The position numbers were made by a program, and so were the translations under genes. From Nectonema munidae (taxonomy: Eukaryota; Nematomorpha; Nectonematoida; Nectonematidae), in assembly GCA_030549495.1 (NCBI GenBank), contig JAUIRK010000945.1, forward strand, positions 1,075,501 through 1,139,500: 64,000 nucleotides of DNA. Reading direction: 5' to 3'. Position 1 is the first letter of the stretch. The number at the start of each line of letters is the position of its first letter. The notes beneath the pieces are model-generated. The model was not told where the DNA came from. It made no database searches and was given only the letters and a program-made list of their open reading frames with translations. Shown here piece by piece: positions 11,878-23,249 of the stretch.

Positions 11878-12004
11878 CAGAAAGATATGCTTCTGTTCAA
11901 ATTGCCACCCAAGAAAAAGAGGGACGAAGAAGTGTGAAAGAAGTCGAAGGTCGATATGTAAAAATCATAGCATACTTGTATGTACTGAATGTGGAAATAG
12001 ATAA
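11878..12004 (+). pseudogene. piggyBac-like transposase C-terminal Cys-rich domain, relic
   Basis: The end of a plus-strand frame reads RKICFCSNCHPRKRGTKKC, then CKNHSILVCTECGNR and a stop. The ordered C-x2-C, Lys-rich linker, Cys, C-x2-H-like and C-x2-C arrangement just before a stop is typical of the zinc-binding tail of piggyBac transposases. It compares with the tail at 57.9 to 58.0 kb. The rest of the transposase is not recognisable upstream. Confidence 0.55.
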
Positions 12005-12139
12005 ACCTTTTTATAATTATATATATTTATCATGTTTTTTCGATGTTTTATCTCATTTATTTTGTTTCTAAACAAATAAATTTCAATATTTTCACAATGA
12101 AGTTTCACGATTTCTATAAAAAAAACTTAACCATTTTAT

Positions 12140-13090
12140 GTTCTTTACTTCGACTTTAGTAAAGCCTTTGATAAAGTCCTGCATAACCATTTGCTCAAAA
12201 AACTTAGCTGCTATACGACAAAAACCCCCAAATCTTGAAATGGATTGAAGCTTTTCTGAAAAATAGAACACAACAAGTGTCCATCAACGGTCAACTTTCA
12301 ACTAAGTGCCGTGTGACCAGTGGTGTCATTGGCAGATAGATCTAAACTTTTCCGAGTGTAACCACCACTTGCAAATCGGCATGAAGAACAACTTCACTTA
12401 CTACATTCGTGACGCTACGATGTGAAGCGCATGGATTATCGCCAAGTATCTCTCAACTTTGAATCTCATTTTTCGAAAGCTATTTCAAAAGCATACTCAA
12501 TCTTTTTTCAAATTTTAAGACACTTCTCTCTGTATTTGACCCCACACCTCGAATACGCCAACGTGATAGCACACCCAACGCGTGTTAAAGATCTAAAGAG
12601 CCTAGAAAAAGTGCAGGAATCTATAACTAAAAGGATTAAAGGTTTTGAACCTTTAGAATATAAAGAAAGGTGGCGTAAATGATCTTTACCATCTCTTACT
12701 TACAGCACAGGGACAAGGGCAATGACTTGATCACAGCCTACAATATAATCAACGGAAATATGAATATTAAGTCTACAGTTCTATCCCGATTTTCTTCAAA
12801 AAGCTCAGGAATCCATGAAAAAGCAACTCAATAAAACCAGATGCGCAAAGCGATTTCTCAGATCTTCATTTTCAAACCGTATCGTAAATGACTGGAACAA
12901 ATTACCCAAGGACATCGTGGATTCACCGTCACTCAACATTTTTAAAAATCGTCTTGATTTTCATTGGAAAGACAATTTTTTCATATTTTGAATAGTTCTA
13001 TTACATTTTTATGCAGTTCATTTTTTTAATCGATGCAATCACTACAAGCTAATCATTAGCTTTTTTTTGAAATTATGTTATGTTATGTTG
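12140..13090 (+). mobile_element. CR1/Jockey-like LINE, truncated and decayed
   Basis: Reverse-transcriptase pieces are in order: FDFSKAFDKVLHNHLLKKL (about 12,149), then after an internal deletion LNFSECNHHLQIG (about 12,340). The deletion removes the YADD region. Next come LTPHLEYANVIAHPTR (about 12,536) and the C-terminal DWNKLPKDIVDSPS (about 12,890). The copy ends in repeats of ttatg at 13,073 to 13,088, the same tail as the LINE at 36.65 kb. It is 5'-truncated with several stops. The 3' tail abuts the hAT relic that follows, so it probably inserted into that element. Confidence 0.8.
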
Positions 13091-13940
13091 GCTATTCCAT
13101 AAACTTTTGACACTTCGAAGTTTCTGATTTGCCAATTGTGAAATTACTTTTCTACATGATGAAACAGATGGAACATTTTTTTCAAGACTTTGAAAAAGTG
13201 AAACAATGCTTGTGTGACAAAGTTTGTGCAATGGAATATTAGCTTCTAGGAAAGCTGTAATCAATTTTTTTTTAAAATCATCATAAGTATATCGTTTGAA
13301 AACTTTTACGTACTGGTATTGGCAGAGGTATCTTTGAGATGTTTTTAGTGTTTTTGAGTTTTTCTATGACTTTCAATAAAAAAAGTTTGGAATAATGAAA
13401 ATTCCTCGGGATATTTAGTAACGATGAGCGAAATTTTCATAAAACTACTTTTAGCACTTTTAGGCATATCGTTGTATTTTGTTGGAAGAAGAGCGCAGCT
13501 CTGTTCTTAGACTTCATTTTCATGTGTCCGTTGAGTTACAGGCAAGACCTATTGATTATGATAGGAAAGAAAACATCCTACTAAATAGCAGTTTATTTGT
13601 TTTCAAGTCATAAAGTCAGTTTTGGATTACCTTATAATTAAAATGGTTTTTACTTTAAACAGATCATAAGTCTTATTTTTATAGTTTATTTTTTTAGATT
13701 TAAATTTTGTTAAATAAAGAATGACTTTTTAGTTGTCTTAAAAATGATTTTAAATTTTAAACTAAATTTCAACTTTTATTTATCTAAAAAAATGGTCATT
13801 TATTGACTTTAACGAAAAAAATTGACTTTTATTGACCTAAAAAATTATCTCAAATTGGTCATTTTTTATTGAAAAATGAAAAAAATATTTCTATGAAATG
13901 TATCTCTAGTTACATGAAAAATGGACTTTTGGTCGCCGTG
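13085..13940 (-). mobile_element. hAT transposon relic, N-terminal half
   Basis: The minus-strand frame at 13,073 to 13,264 reads ITAFLEANIPLHKLCHTS, then SLFQSLEKNVPS. It closely matches the hAT transposase at 47.94 to 48.0 kb (ITAFLEANIPLCKLNHPS). Further out (13,750 to 13,930) are attgacttttattgacc-type repeats like those in the ends of the 47-kb element. The catalytic and C-terminal parts are missing, replaced at 13,085 by the LINE tail. Confidence 0.75.
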
Positions 13941-14520
13941 ATAAATATTAACACTTCTGAGATTTCCCTACCTTAGACAATTTTCGCCTATACCAACTGG
14001 TGCATGATGTAAAAAAGTATAAAAATAAAAAATTATTTTTTTATAGTATAAACTTTTATTGTTTTTGAAATTTTTGGCTTAATGCAAAAATCATTCATCA
14101 ATATCAGCTTCAAACTAAATCAGTTTGAACGATTTACAAACACTTGAATCTTGCATTTTCTTCAAGCGTCTTTGAAAAAGTGTAAACAGTACAATAAGGT
14201 AAATTAAGAAAAAAATTAAAATTCTTTTCTGACGTAATTAGGTGAAAAACTAAACAAAATTTTTCTTTTATGGAAGTTATTTTGGAAGTTTTTGAGTATA
14301 TTCAGAAATAGTGACACATAAACTTAATATACTATTTAGCTTAGTAGATATAGACAGAGTAAACTTTTCTAGCGTAAATGTTTTTTTATACTCACTTTGG
14401 GCTTTTCCGATTTGATCAGTTCTGATGCACTATACGAAAAGATAGAGAGTATTTAGAGATTCCCAAAAATTAGGAATCCAAGTGGGAAATAAGATTGAGT
14501 GTATGAATGTGTTGAATTAC
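13941..14520. other. Intron sequence, nothing recognised
   Basis: AT-rich, no exon-like frame with matching splice sites and no known repeat motif seen. Confidence 0.4.
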
Positions 14521-14696
14521 CTCTTTTAAGCCCCACTTGGAAAAAGGTTTTCAACCGCGAATCCTCGTCATTTTGAAGTAATACAAAGAAGGAAATTAAA
14601 GGATGTCCATTTGGAGGAAAAAATTCTTTAAAAACGGTGCTGTACTGCTTATTGGCTTTGGCTTCTCTGATTCGCGTCTTTGCTGCGTATAAGCTT
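14521..14696 (-). CDS. EGF-repeat gene exon 18
   Basis: Acceptor attcttag, donor GTAATT, 176 nt. It starts after codon base 2 and ends after base 1, so it is the exact phase partner of exon 17. It encodes SLYAAKTRIREAKANKQYST, then VFKEFFPPNGHPLISFFVLL and QNDEDSRLKTFFQVGLKR. The first part is basic and could be helical. The second looks like two beta strands around an acidic turn. There are no cysteines. It is the longest non-EGF exon after exon 15. Family unknown. Confidence 0.72.
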
Positions 14697-15332
14697 CTAA
14701 GAATTATATATAACATGTGGAACATTTGATAAAAAGTTTAGATTATATGTGTATTAGACATAAAATATTGATTACATTCCAAAATAAGAATATCTGAAAG
14801 TTTTTTCCTAAGCTTGAATCAAACAAAAAGATTCTAAAATTCTCTATATCATTAATATATCATCCAAATATATTGCTTCGGGTGACATAACAGAAAAATA
14901 TTGCAGATATATGTATATATTTATTTATTCAAAAAATTGAGTAAAAGCTCTCATTGACAGTGATATTACTTTAAAAATTGTAAAACAAATTTAAAAATTA
15001 GTTTTTTTTTCAAGATTTAACAAATTTTGAAGTTCTCTCGTATAAATTAGAATGCTAGAGAGAATTTGTCAAGCTTTAAATAAATGTGTTTCAAGCTATC
15101 CTTTTTTTTAGAGATAACTTTAACTTTTTTTTTTAGAGATAACTTTAACTATAGAGACTAATAAAATCAATTACTTAGTTGGCGTACTACAACCAAGTAT
15201 ACTTAATTAATTTTTTAATTAAAAAAATTTTTAATAAAATATTTTTTTTGTATTCCAAATAGACAAATATGGAAATTAGATGTGAATAAATTTTAGGATA
15301 TCGTGAAAATATAAAATATAGTGAGTACATAC

Positions 15333-15435
15333 GTATCCCTCAAAAAAATGTTTTCGATAGATTCGCTATTTTTGAACACAACTTTATAATTGTAACGTTT
15401 TGGAAAGGTAATTGCGTCCAAGGCAACGAAACCGC
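15333..15435 (-). CDS. EGF-repeat gene exon 17
   Basis: Acceptor ttctttgcag, donor GTATGT, 103 nt, entered after codon base 1 and left after base 2. It encodes GFVALDAITFPKRYNYKVVF, then KNSESIENIFLRD. The YNYKVVFKNS stretch looks like a beta strand with a turn. It has no cysteine. The phase match with exon 18, and only with it, is strong evidence that both are real. Confidence 0.7.
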
Positions 15436-16544
15436 CTGCAAAGAATTCAGCACGAGAGAGCAAAAATGTTTTTAGCAAAAGTTATATACAAAAAAATACC
15501 TCTATTTATTTCAAAACTGACAAAAGAACTTTCTTTATTATCTTCAGAAAAACAGCCGATTCTTTCGGTTGAAGGGAATGAAAAGGCATATAATCTACCT
15601 TCTACAACATCTAAAAAGAAACTTCATGAAGCAACTTTACATTCTACCCCTTTAAAAAACAATTTTTAAAGGAAGGGATGGAAAAATGTGATAATTTTGA
15701 AGAGTACCAATAAAACGCCAAAACACCAAATCGCTACACTGATGCTTATCAAGATAAAAAAAAGCCTAAACTTTATTTTTTATTTTTTTTCAATTAAAAA
15801 TATTGATGTGATAAACAATATTGCAAGATTTTTAAAAAAACTGCCAAAAAGTGCTTACATATTTTTTCATTTTTTTTTTTGAAAGAGGATTCCGAACAAA
15901 AAAAAATTTGTGTTGTAGTTTTAAATCGAAACTCTTTCAAATGAAGATATTCCTTTGCTTTAAAGTATGATTGTTATCTAAAGACTTTTGCACGGCTGAT
16001 GTTTGTGTTGGCGAGTTAAATTTCACAGCTAATTTTTTTCCATCTTACACCTTCATTTATAAAATTTTGCTTTTTAGTTTTCCATTTTGGTTCCAGTTTC
16101 GGGCGGAACGAGCATTTGCTCTTAGAGGAGATGGAACGTAATCTTAAGAGCACAAAACAATGGAAATTTTGTGGCCATAACTAAATTTGCTCAATTTGTG
16201 CATCCAGATAAAGGAACACGGTAAATAAAGAAATTGCCCATTAACCATATACCTATATCTATCCAAGAAAGACGCGAAGAATTTATATCTATCTTTTGAT
16301 ACTTTCTGATGATATAAATAAGTAATTTAATTTACAAAAAAAAATAAAAAATTTTTTTTTTATTTTAGAAATAAATAATAACAAAATTTTAATTAATAGC
16401 TAATAATCAGTGAAAAAGTTCTTAACTATAAAGAATAAAAGAAATTAAGCCAACAGGTTATTTTAGTGCCAGATATTTTTAATATTGAGCCAAATTTTTT
16501 CCTAATTCAAAGGATTCCTTAAATCTGATTGGCAGATCCTTAAT
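15436..16544. other. Intron sequence, nothing firm
   Basis: A plus-strand frame at 15,412 to 15,669 overlaps exon 17 in antisense and is probably a shadow at its start. No domain or splice support is visible. The rest is AT-rich with poly(T) and poly(A) runs. Confidence 0.4.
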
Positions 16545-18130
16545 TCAACCATGCTTATAAACAGCGAATTGAATTTTAGTTGAAATTTATCGAGTATTTT
16601 GTTGAAAGAGTTATTCTCACTCAGCTTGAAGGTCATATATTGCAAAATAAACTTGTTCATAAGCATCAATTCGGTTTCAGGAAGGACTATTCAACAGAAA
16701 TTTTGCACTCTTTCCTCATTGAAGAACTCGTTTCCTCTTTAGAAAAAAAAGAAGACATGGTCCTTTGATTCAGTCAACCACTAACTGTTGATCCAAAAAC
16801 TTTCTAAGTCTAGGATCAGTAAAAACTCTCTTTCACTCCTCTGTTCATATCTTTCTCCTCGCAAACAGTGTGTATCGGTGAATAATTCTCTTTCGTCTTT
16901 CACTCCTATCAGATCAGGTGTACCACAGGGCTCTGTTTTATCTCCCCTATTGTTTAGTCTCTATGTAAATGATATTTTTGATGTATCAAGTATATTTTCC
17001 TTTGTTCTCTATGCTGATGACTTCTGTGGCTATTTCCCACTTTCCTGTATTAAAAAAGATAATTGTATCAATATTAACATGTTTTTATATAATCTAAACC
17101 TATTTTATGCTTGGTGCACGAATAATGATTTGAAAATTAACTATGTAAAATCTAAAGCAATGGTTGTATCCATGAAAGACAATGTAAATGAAGACTTTCT
17201 ATCCAAAGCACGTTTCAACATAGTCAATAAGTTTAATCTACTTGGGCTTGTGCTTGACAATAAGCTAAGCTTTTCCCATCATGTTAATATGGTTTCAAAT
17301 AAATTGAGCCAAGTTATTGGAGTTTTTCATCGCACAAAACATATCTTTCCTACGAATATCAAGCTCCTTCTTTACAAAACTCTGTTCTTGCCACACATTC
17401 AGTATAGCCTCATAAACTGGTACCCAAGCGGTAAAAATCGTATTGAGATTTTACAAAAGCGTGCTCTCAGAAATGTTTTCAATCTCAAATACAACTCACA
17501 CACAGAACCTGTCTTCAAAATTCACTATCTACTCAAACTGAATGATCTCTTCAATCTTAAAGTTGCTTGCTTTTTGCATAAAAACATCAATAACAGACCA
17601 CATGGACTCTTCAGCAAATTTCTACAATATAATGATAATATAAAGCACGAAACCCGAAAAGCACACGATCCTTTGCCTGTGTTTTTCCGACTCTCAACTT
17701 CTACTGTGTCAGTCAGATACAAAACAAATTTACTTCACAAACAATTTCCTTTTCTCTTTCAAGACCTCAGTTTATCTGTGAAAACCTTCAAAAAAATTTG
17801 GAAAAATTTTTTCATTTCTTCCTATAGCCATTATACCTATTGTGACAGAAACTGCTATGTCTGCTCTACTTCCTAATTTTATTATTTGACTCTACAACAA
17901 TATTCCACTTTGTTTCCGTGAGCAATGCTTTGAACTCGTGTCCTCGATGCTTCATTTTTCTACCCTATCCTTGAAAGTCTGTGTTGAATCCTAACTGCGG
18001 CCTCCTGGCTTTTGGATCTTCACAAAATTACCTACATTATTTTCATACTGTTTCGATAATTTGGTTCAGTTGTTTTTGTCATACTTTTCTCATGCGTAAA
18101 CTTTCATTTGTAAATAAATATCATATTAAT
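16545..18130 (+). mobile_element. Jockey/CR1-like LINE, 5'-truncated
   Basis: Reverse-transcriptase frame on the plus strand. Its parts in order are VILTQLEGHILQNKLVHKHQ with FGFRKDYSTE (about 16,605), FDSVNH (about 16,760) and a frame change at about 16,770. Then come SGVPQGSVLSPLLFSLYVND (about 16,914), the catalytic YADD (about 17,010), a thumb region, and a short C-terminus ending CDRNCYVCSTS and a stop at 17,876. About 250 bp of 3' UTR follow, ending near aaataaatatcat. It lacks endonuclease and ORF1. The same 3' UTR occurs alone, reversed, at 58.08 kb. Its long 362-codon frame suggests it is younger than the other truncated LINEs here. Confidence 0.85.
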
Positions 18131-18234
18131 TAAATTAATTTTGAATTGTCATATAAAAATTATATTTAAAATTTTTTTTTTTATTTATTTAAAAAAAAAG
18201 ATACAAATCATAACCTAGAGAAAAAAAAGTATAC

Positions 18235-18336
18235 TTAATATTGTATTTTGGATTCGGCAGCTTCCAGATATGGCAGCTTTGAAAGTTCCTTCAATGATGT
18301 CTGGCGATGTGAATGTCATATTAAACAGGCTAATTT
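18235..18336 (-). CDS. EGF-repeat gene exon 16
   Basis: Acceptor tgactttttcag, donor GTATAC, 102 nt, phase 1 at both ends. It encodes ISLFNMTFTSPDIIEGTFKA, then AISGSCRIQNTIL, with one Cys. Strand-like pattern, with FTSP in the first strand and FKAAISGSC in the second. This resembles the first part of exon 15 (LIQRP then LELRWRANAKF then C), so exons 15 and 16 may hold repeated units of one domain type. Donor strength is moderate. Confidence 0.62.
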
Positions 18337-19562
18337 CTGAAAAAGTCAAATTTAGTTAAAGCTGAATTGCTCCCAATTTGCCTAGTTATACGATTTATGA
18401 AGTGAAAAGTTCTTTTTCTTATTTAATGGGAAGAAGAATTAAAGCCAAAAAGGAAAATATCGTTTAATTTTGTTTTAAATAAACTTTTTTCAAAAATTAT
18501 TGACATTTTTTTAACTTTTTTTAAAAAAAAATTGATTTTATGGGAAAAGCGAATGTATTGGAAGAATTAGCCAAGCTCTCTTGTTTTTGAGCATCATGAG
18601 TAACTATGTAGTACACTTTTATACCCGTTCTTAAGCTGGAGCACAGCCAGTAAACTATAAATACTAGAGAGCTTACCTCAACTTCCAATTTCAACTTTGT
18701 ATAAAAATTGCATTAGAACTTGAGTCAAAATTTTTATTTTAACAAGAGGATAGAAACATTCAAGATCATATAAAAACTAAAAAAAATTGTGATAAAATAA
18801 TTGAGGCAATGTGTTCTTTATGCACCCCCTCCCCCTCCTTGTTTGTAAAGATAGATTTTTTTAACTGGATAAATTCAGGTTGCTTCCGAAAAAAATAGAC
18901 AGAGACACACACACACATATTAGTTTATTGGCAAAGCTCCCAGGCATCTTCAACCCAGCAATCTCGGTTTGCCAAGATACTTAATATTTAATATTTGTTT
19001 TTGGAGACATCTATAGCTGCTTGAAAATACATGGAATTTAAAAAACATAGATTCTAGAGATATAAAATTTTGTTTCAACAAATTTTAACCCAAAACTTAA
19101 AACTTATTAAAAAGTGAAAACTAAGATGTTTTTTATGGTACGCCTTTTTTATGTTGCACTCAGGGTTCAAAAATTAGACTTTGGCTGGGTTTTTTCCAAA
19201 AAAATTTTTATCTTTGAAATGATTCCAATTTTTATGGTTTTTTTTCTCAAAACTCATCATACCACTTTGCATAATATTTTACGAATGGTATTCGTTGCAT
19301 TTATACCGACAGTGTGGGGACGAAGAAACCACATATCACGCTTGTTATTGATTTTTGAGGACAAAATCGCTCTGTTGATAAAGTCCGATGAATGCTTATA
19401 CTTGGTTATCCTGAAAAAAAATATTTAAGGAAAAGTGTACTAAATCATAATATTTTTTAAATGGATACGCGTGATGGATTTTGGCTTATATCTGAAGACT
19501 GCCGCTTGAATGCAGAATATAATAAGGGGAGTACTAGGTATTAGAATATATAGAGGACTTAC
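18337..19562. other. Intron with a degraded copy of the palindrome-arm repeat
   Basis: Near 19,260 to 19,400 the sequence (attcgttgcatttataccgacagtgtgg, then gaagaaaccacat and ttattgattttt) matches the 263-bp tandem unit of the palindrome arm at 25.8 to 26.3 kb. The surrounding 104-codon plus-strand frame is therefore repeat-derived and I do not call it a gene. A CA run lies at 18,907. Nothing else was recognised. Confidence 0.5.
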
Positions 19563-19826
19563 TATTGTATCGACTGAATTGGAATGTGAATTGCGTAATA
19601 TCTCGGATTTGATTCACAATGGTGATCTCTAAGGAGATTAGGCGCATATGTTTGTCCATTTTTTTGTTGAAAATGAATGGAGATGATAATGTTTGCGTGG
19701 ATTTTACCTTTTCCTTAATAACTTCGCAAGAAGTATTAAATTTCGCATTCGCTCTCCAACGCAACTCGAGGTGGGTGTCGGGGCGTTGAATCAGAGATTT
19801 TAAATGCAAGCTGGAAATGACATTTG
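19563..19826 (-). CDS. EGF-repeat gene exon 15 (first non-EGF segment)
   Basis: Acceptor ttccattttcag, donor GTAAGT, 264 nt, phase 1 at both ends, the longest exon found. It encodes 87 full codons beginning NVISSLHLKSLIQRPDTHLE, with the only Cys in FNTSCEVIKEKV and a second half (RLISLEITIVNQIRD, then FTFQFSRYN) rich in alternating strand residues. It marks the switch from Cys-rich EGF modules to beta-rich segments. A SEA-like or similar small extracellular alpha/beta domain is possible. In tick Bm86-type proteins an analogous Cys-poor block interrupts EGF strings, but I cannot show homology. Confidence 0.75.
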
Positions 19827-20063
19827 CTGAAAATGGAAAAATATGGGGATACAGTGGTTTACAATCATTCAAATGAGAAATATGTGTAATTTGGTTATAA
19901 AAACATTCCTCCATTTTGACATTTTTCAGTAGTGAATATTCTTGCGAGCTTGACAAAGCCCCAACTCAATGCTCAGAATCATCCTAATTCATTAGAAAGA
20001 AATTGTTGCCAAAAATGGAGGGAAAATTTTTGAAAATGACTTAACTAGTAATGAATTTCTTAC

Positions 20064-20141
20064 GTTTGCAAAGTCCATGCTCTCCAGGAACAAAACCTTC
20101 TAAGCACTCACATATGGCAGGAAGTACGCAGGAATCTTCTC
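20064..20141 (-). CDS. EGF-repeat gene exon 14 (half EGF module)
   Basis: Acceptor aaatttttag, donor GTAAGA, 78 nt, phase 1 at both ends. It encodes EDSCVLPAICECLEGFVPGE, then HGLCK. It carries the C-terminal half of an EGF fold (C-E-C, then aromatic-Gly region and final Cys), so the module is probably completed by exon 13, 126 bp away. Confidence 0.75.
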
Positions 20142-20267
20142 CTAAAAATTTTTTCATGAACAGTCATTCTTCCTCAAATCTTTAAGAGCGCAATACAAAA
20201 TGGCTCGCTATATTTTTCATGTATTTTTCGTTTTAAAAATAAATTAATAATGTAGAAATTACTTTAC

Positions 20268-20369
20268 CTTCACATATGTGCATTCCGCTTTCTCCAAAGA
20301 GTTCAACCGTTCTACGCTTGCAGCTTTGATGCGTTCCACACACTTGTCCAACTAGAACTTCACATTCAC
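20268..20369 (-). CDS. EGF-repeat gene exon 13 (half EGF module)
   Basis: Acceptor caatcaccatag, donor GTAAAG, 102 nt, phase 1 at both ends. Cys pattern C-x7-C-x5-C-x15-C (ECEVLVGQVCGTHQSCKRRT, then ICE). It supplies the first disulfide cysteines and lacks the usual C-x-C. Together with exon 14 the cysteine count is that of one or two EGF-like modules, an irregular arrangement compared with the one-exon modules upstream. Confidence 0.75.
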
Positions 20370-21424
20370 CTATGGTGATTGATCCAGTATAAAGATTATT
20401 TTCGTTTTAATTGCAAGGCCATTCATTGTGTGCGGCCACTTTTTGAAAGGGGCGTGAGATAAAATGTCAACAGACAAATTCTAGATGAGTTTTGACGCAC
20501 TTTTAGTTTATCAAAGCACCAGACAACAAAATTTGTTGAGAAATAACAAAGATGCTTTAAAATCATTTTCTGAATTGGGGAATGCAGTATGAATATTTTA
20601 AGCATATTTAATACCATATGGGCAAAGAGGTTTAGTTTAATAGGCTAAGATTTATAACTAAAAATCGAGGTAATGTTATCATTTCGAAATCATTATAAGT
20701 ATATAAATAATTTAATAGATTGAATAAAAATGATCAATCTTGTAATTGTTTAAAAAAAGTAAAAAATAAATTGCTATTTAACTAAAATAGAAATTATATC
20801 ACTTATATAAGTTATTGGGATCAATTTTTGTTTGTTAGATTCAAGAAGCACTTTTTTTTCGAAGATTTCATGCAATATAAATGTGTAACTTGTACGACCT
20901 AAACTTTTCTAGTTTTTACGGCAACAAATGTTAACTTTTGTTGATTACGCCAGATTTTCCATTTTTAAGAATAACTTTTCCAATAAAGTCTTTCCACATC
21001 TACTTTTTTTGCTTACGAACCCATAAAAATTCTCTGAATTTTTGGAAATGTTTTTAATTTAATTTTTATTTTTTTTTATTATTGGAATAAATTGTTTATC
21101 AACTTTTTAAAAATAAAAAAAAATTGATTTTTGGGTGAAATTTTTTTAATAAAAAAGTCAACTTTTTCTGTCGTTTAGAATTTTAGAATTTTTTGACCTC
21201 AATATTTTTTTACAATCAAACAAATCTTATAATTAAATCAGGCGTCTAACGGTAAAATTGTGTCCAAGTTTTGCTTGGACTTGGATAATTAGAAAATCAA
21301 TTTTCCAAAAGAAAGTTACATATAAAAATAAATAGATTACTTTAATTGAATATAAATTGAATTTAATAAATTTTTACTATACTTGAATTTGTACAAATTT
21401 CATAATTTTATTTAGTTATCGGTA

Positions 21425-21535
21425 GGCATCCAAGGTAAGAATCTTCCATAACTGAACATATGGTAATAGTCACAATTAGGAATCGAACCAAGACCATCTG
21501 TATCGATGCCCCACGCTCCTGCCACTAGACCAGAG
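21425..21535 (-). repeat. tRNA-derived SINE
   Basis: On the minus strand an A-box-like tggtctagtgg (21,522 to 21,532) and a B-box-like ggttcgattcc (21,479 to 21,489) stand at tRNA spacing. A non-tRNA tail follows. It is not a tRNA gene, since no full cloverleaf closes. It abuts the terminal repeat of the next element. Confidence 0.6.
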
Positions 21536-21800
21536 GTGCTCAATTGGCGGCCGGCGTTCCAAATTTGGACCTTTTGAGTGTTGTAGTTGGACCCTAGGTG
21601 AACATTATTATTAAGAATTTCAATGAATATTTATTATAAAAATGAAGATTGATTTGTTAGTGCAATTATAATTTTATTATTCTTTTCTGAGATGGTGGTT
21701 TTATTTTCTTTATTTCATGTAATAAAATTTTTTGGACCTAGGCGCATACATTGGAACTTGTCTAACTGGACCTTTGCTTATAATAGTTGAGTAGCCCTTC
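21531..21800. mobile_element. Short non-autonomous hAT-like element
   Basis: The left end, cagaggtgctcaattggcgg, and the right end, whose reverse complement is aagggctactcaactatt, form imperfect terminal inverted repeats of a common hAT type (CAGxGGTGCTCAA). Internal tggacc motifs near both ends also mirror each other. It has no coding frame. Confidence 0.5.
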
Positions 21801-21934
21801 ACTTAGTGAACCAAAATTTTCTACTCATAAGTCATTGAAAATAAAAATTTATGGTTCAAATCTTAATAAATTAACTTAAAACAAAAAATGGTTACCGCAA
21901 AAATGCATATTATAACTATTCTGGATAAATATTA

Positions 21935-22028
21935 GAAGCAGTAAGTGACGAACATGGGAAACGGTTCCACCAAACCATTTCTGTTTTCGAAAAGAGGTAT
22001 CAAGGCCATGGGGCCCAACTACGTTATC
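21935..22028 (+). pseudogene. Fragment of an uncharacterised transposon-associated protein
   Basis: The plus-strand frame reads EAVSDEHGKRFHQTISVFEK, then RYQGHGAQ. From memory, the EHGxRFHQxIxxxEKRYQG signature occurs in many arthropod mobile-element proteins of unknown function. Only about 30 codons are left before the match fades. A domain search would be needed to name the family. Confidence 0.4.
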
Positions 22029-23000
22029 ACACTACTGTTGAACACTTACTGAAGATGAATCGGATGAGGTTTGTAAGAGACATGTTAAAAATTGATATGT
22101 GTTGGCGTGATGATCAAAAAAAGCTTTGTTTTCCTTTTTTTTTAATAAATATTTTTAAATACCGTCATTTTTTGATTTTATTTAGTTGTCCCGATTTCGT
22201 TAATATATGGCAGCTTGACTAAAATAGGACAAATATATGAATATTCGATATTTTGAAGAAAAAAAATCGTAGCCAATCAAAAATTTTAATGAACATTTTC
22301 AAATTCAGCACAAAAACTACACATAAATTCACATTTTTCGGAAAAGAATGAACAAAAAATAATTCAATTTGTTGAATAGTGTAATTAAAACACCATTATT
22401 AAACCATGGTAAATCTATTATTTTAGTATAGTAAATTCAGTTTCAGTGAGGTAAAACAACTCATTCAAAAATCATCTTAAACGCAAATTTTTTAAATTCT
22501 TTATATGATTAACATATTGTCCAAATGTTGGCATAGCTGGCATAACGGAAATTATTATAGATTAATCATTTATTTATAAAAAAAATTGAATAAAACTTCT
22601 AAATTTTAAATATATTGATAGTAATATTACTACACAATTGGTAAAACGTAAGCTTAGCATTTTTAGCCGACATCTATATAGTTGTGAAAGTACGACATTT
22701 TTACTCTTAGTGTTTAGTGTTCAATGTTTATTTTAAAAACAAAATTAATAATAGATTCCTCCAAGATGGTAAGAATTCCTCCAATAACAGCTAAGAGAAT
22801 ACTGATCAATTAACTTATTTTGCGAGCATGCACCTCTTCCTATTTACTTATCCAAATTATCTTCACTCTTTTGACAAGGAACTTCAGAGAATTTAGTTCT
22901 GCTTACACACCAACGTAATATCTCTGTAAGTGGCGGTTTTTCAAGGAAAGAACACTGTTTCGCTCCAAAAGATGGAAAGTTCATGTATCAAAATTCTTAC

Positions 23001-23129
23001 TCATGCAAATTCCATTGTGATAAACCAAATCTCCCGCACACTCACACATGAAGCCTGATAACAAAGGTAGACAATTTCCTTCTCCTGGGCATGTTATTTC
23101 CTTGGCAAATTTGGAACATGCGTCGAATC
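23001..23129 (-). CDS. EGF-repeat gene exon 12 (EGF module)
   Basis: Acceptor ccattttaag, donor GTAAGA, 129 nt, phase 1 at both ends. Six cysteines in EGF order, C-x8-C-x5-C-x8-C-x-C-x10-C (FDACSKFAKEITCPGEGNC, then GFMCECAGDLVYHNGICM). It contains the usual Gly-aromatic segment between the third and fourth Cys. It lies on the far side of the 14.3-kb intron that holds the palindrome and the LINE. Confidence 0.82.
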
Positions 23130-23249
23130 CTTAAAATGGAATTAAAAACATAGTGATAGGAAATGCAGATATCAGCTTATACAGTGCTGGAATCATGGAT
23201 TGTGGAAATCGGTATGTGATCTGATATAACTTGTTCAATTATTATTTTA

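Noticed and set aside
15412-15669. 85-codon plus-strand frame
   Set aside because: Its start is antisense to a splice-supported exon, and the rest has no motif.
19114-19428. 104-codon plus-strand open frame
   Set aside because: It overlaps a degraded copy of the palindrome-arm repeat, has hydrophobic AT-driven composition and no relatives recognised.
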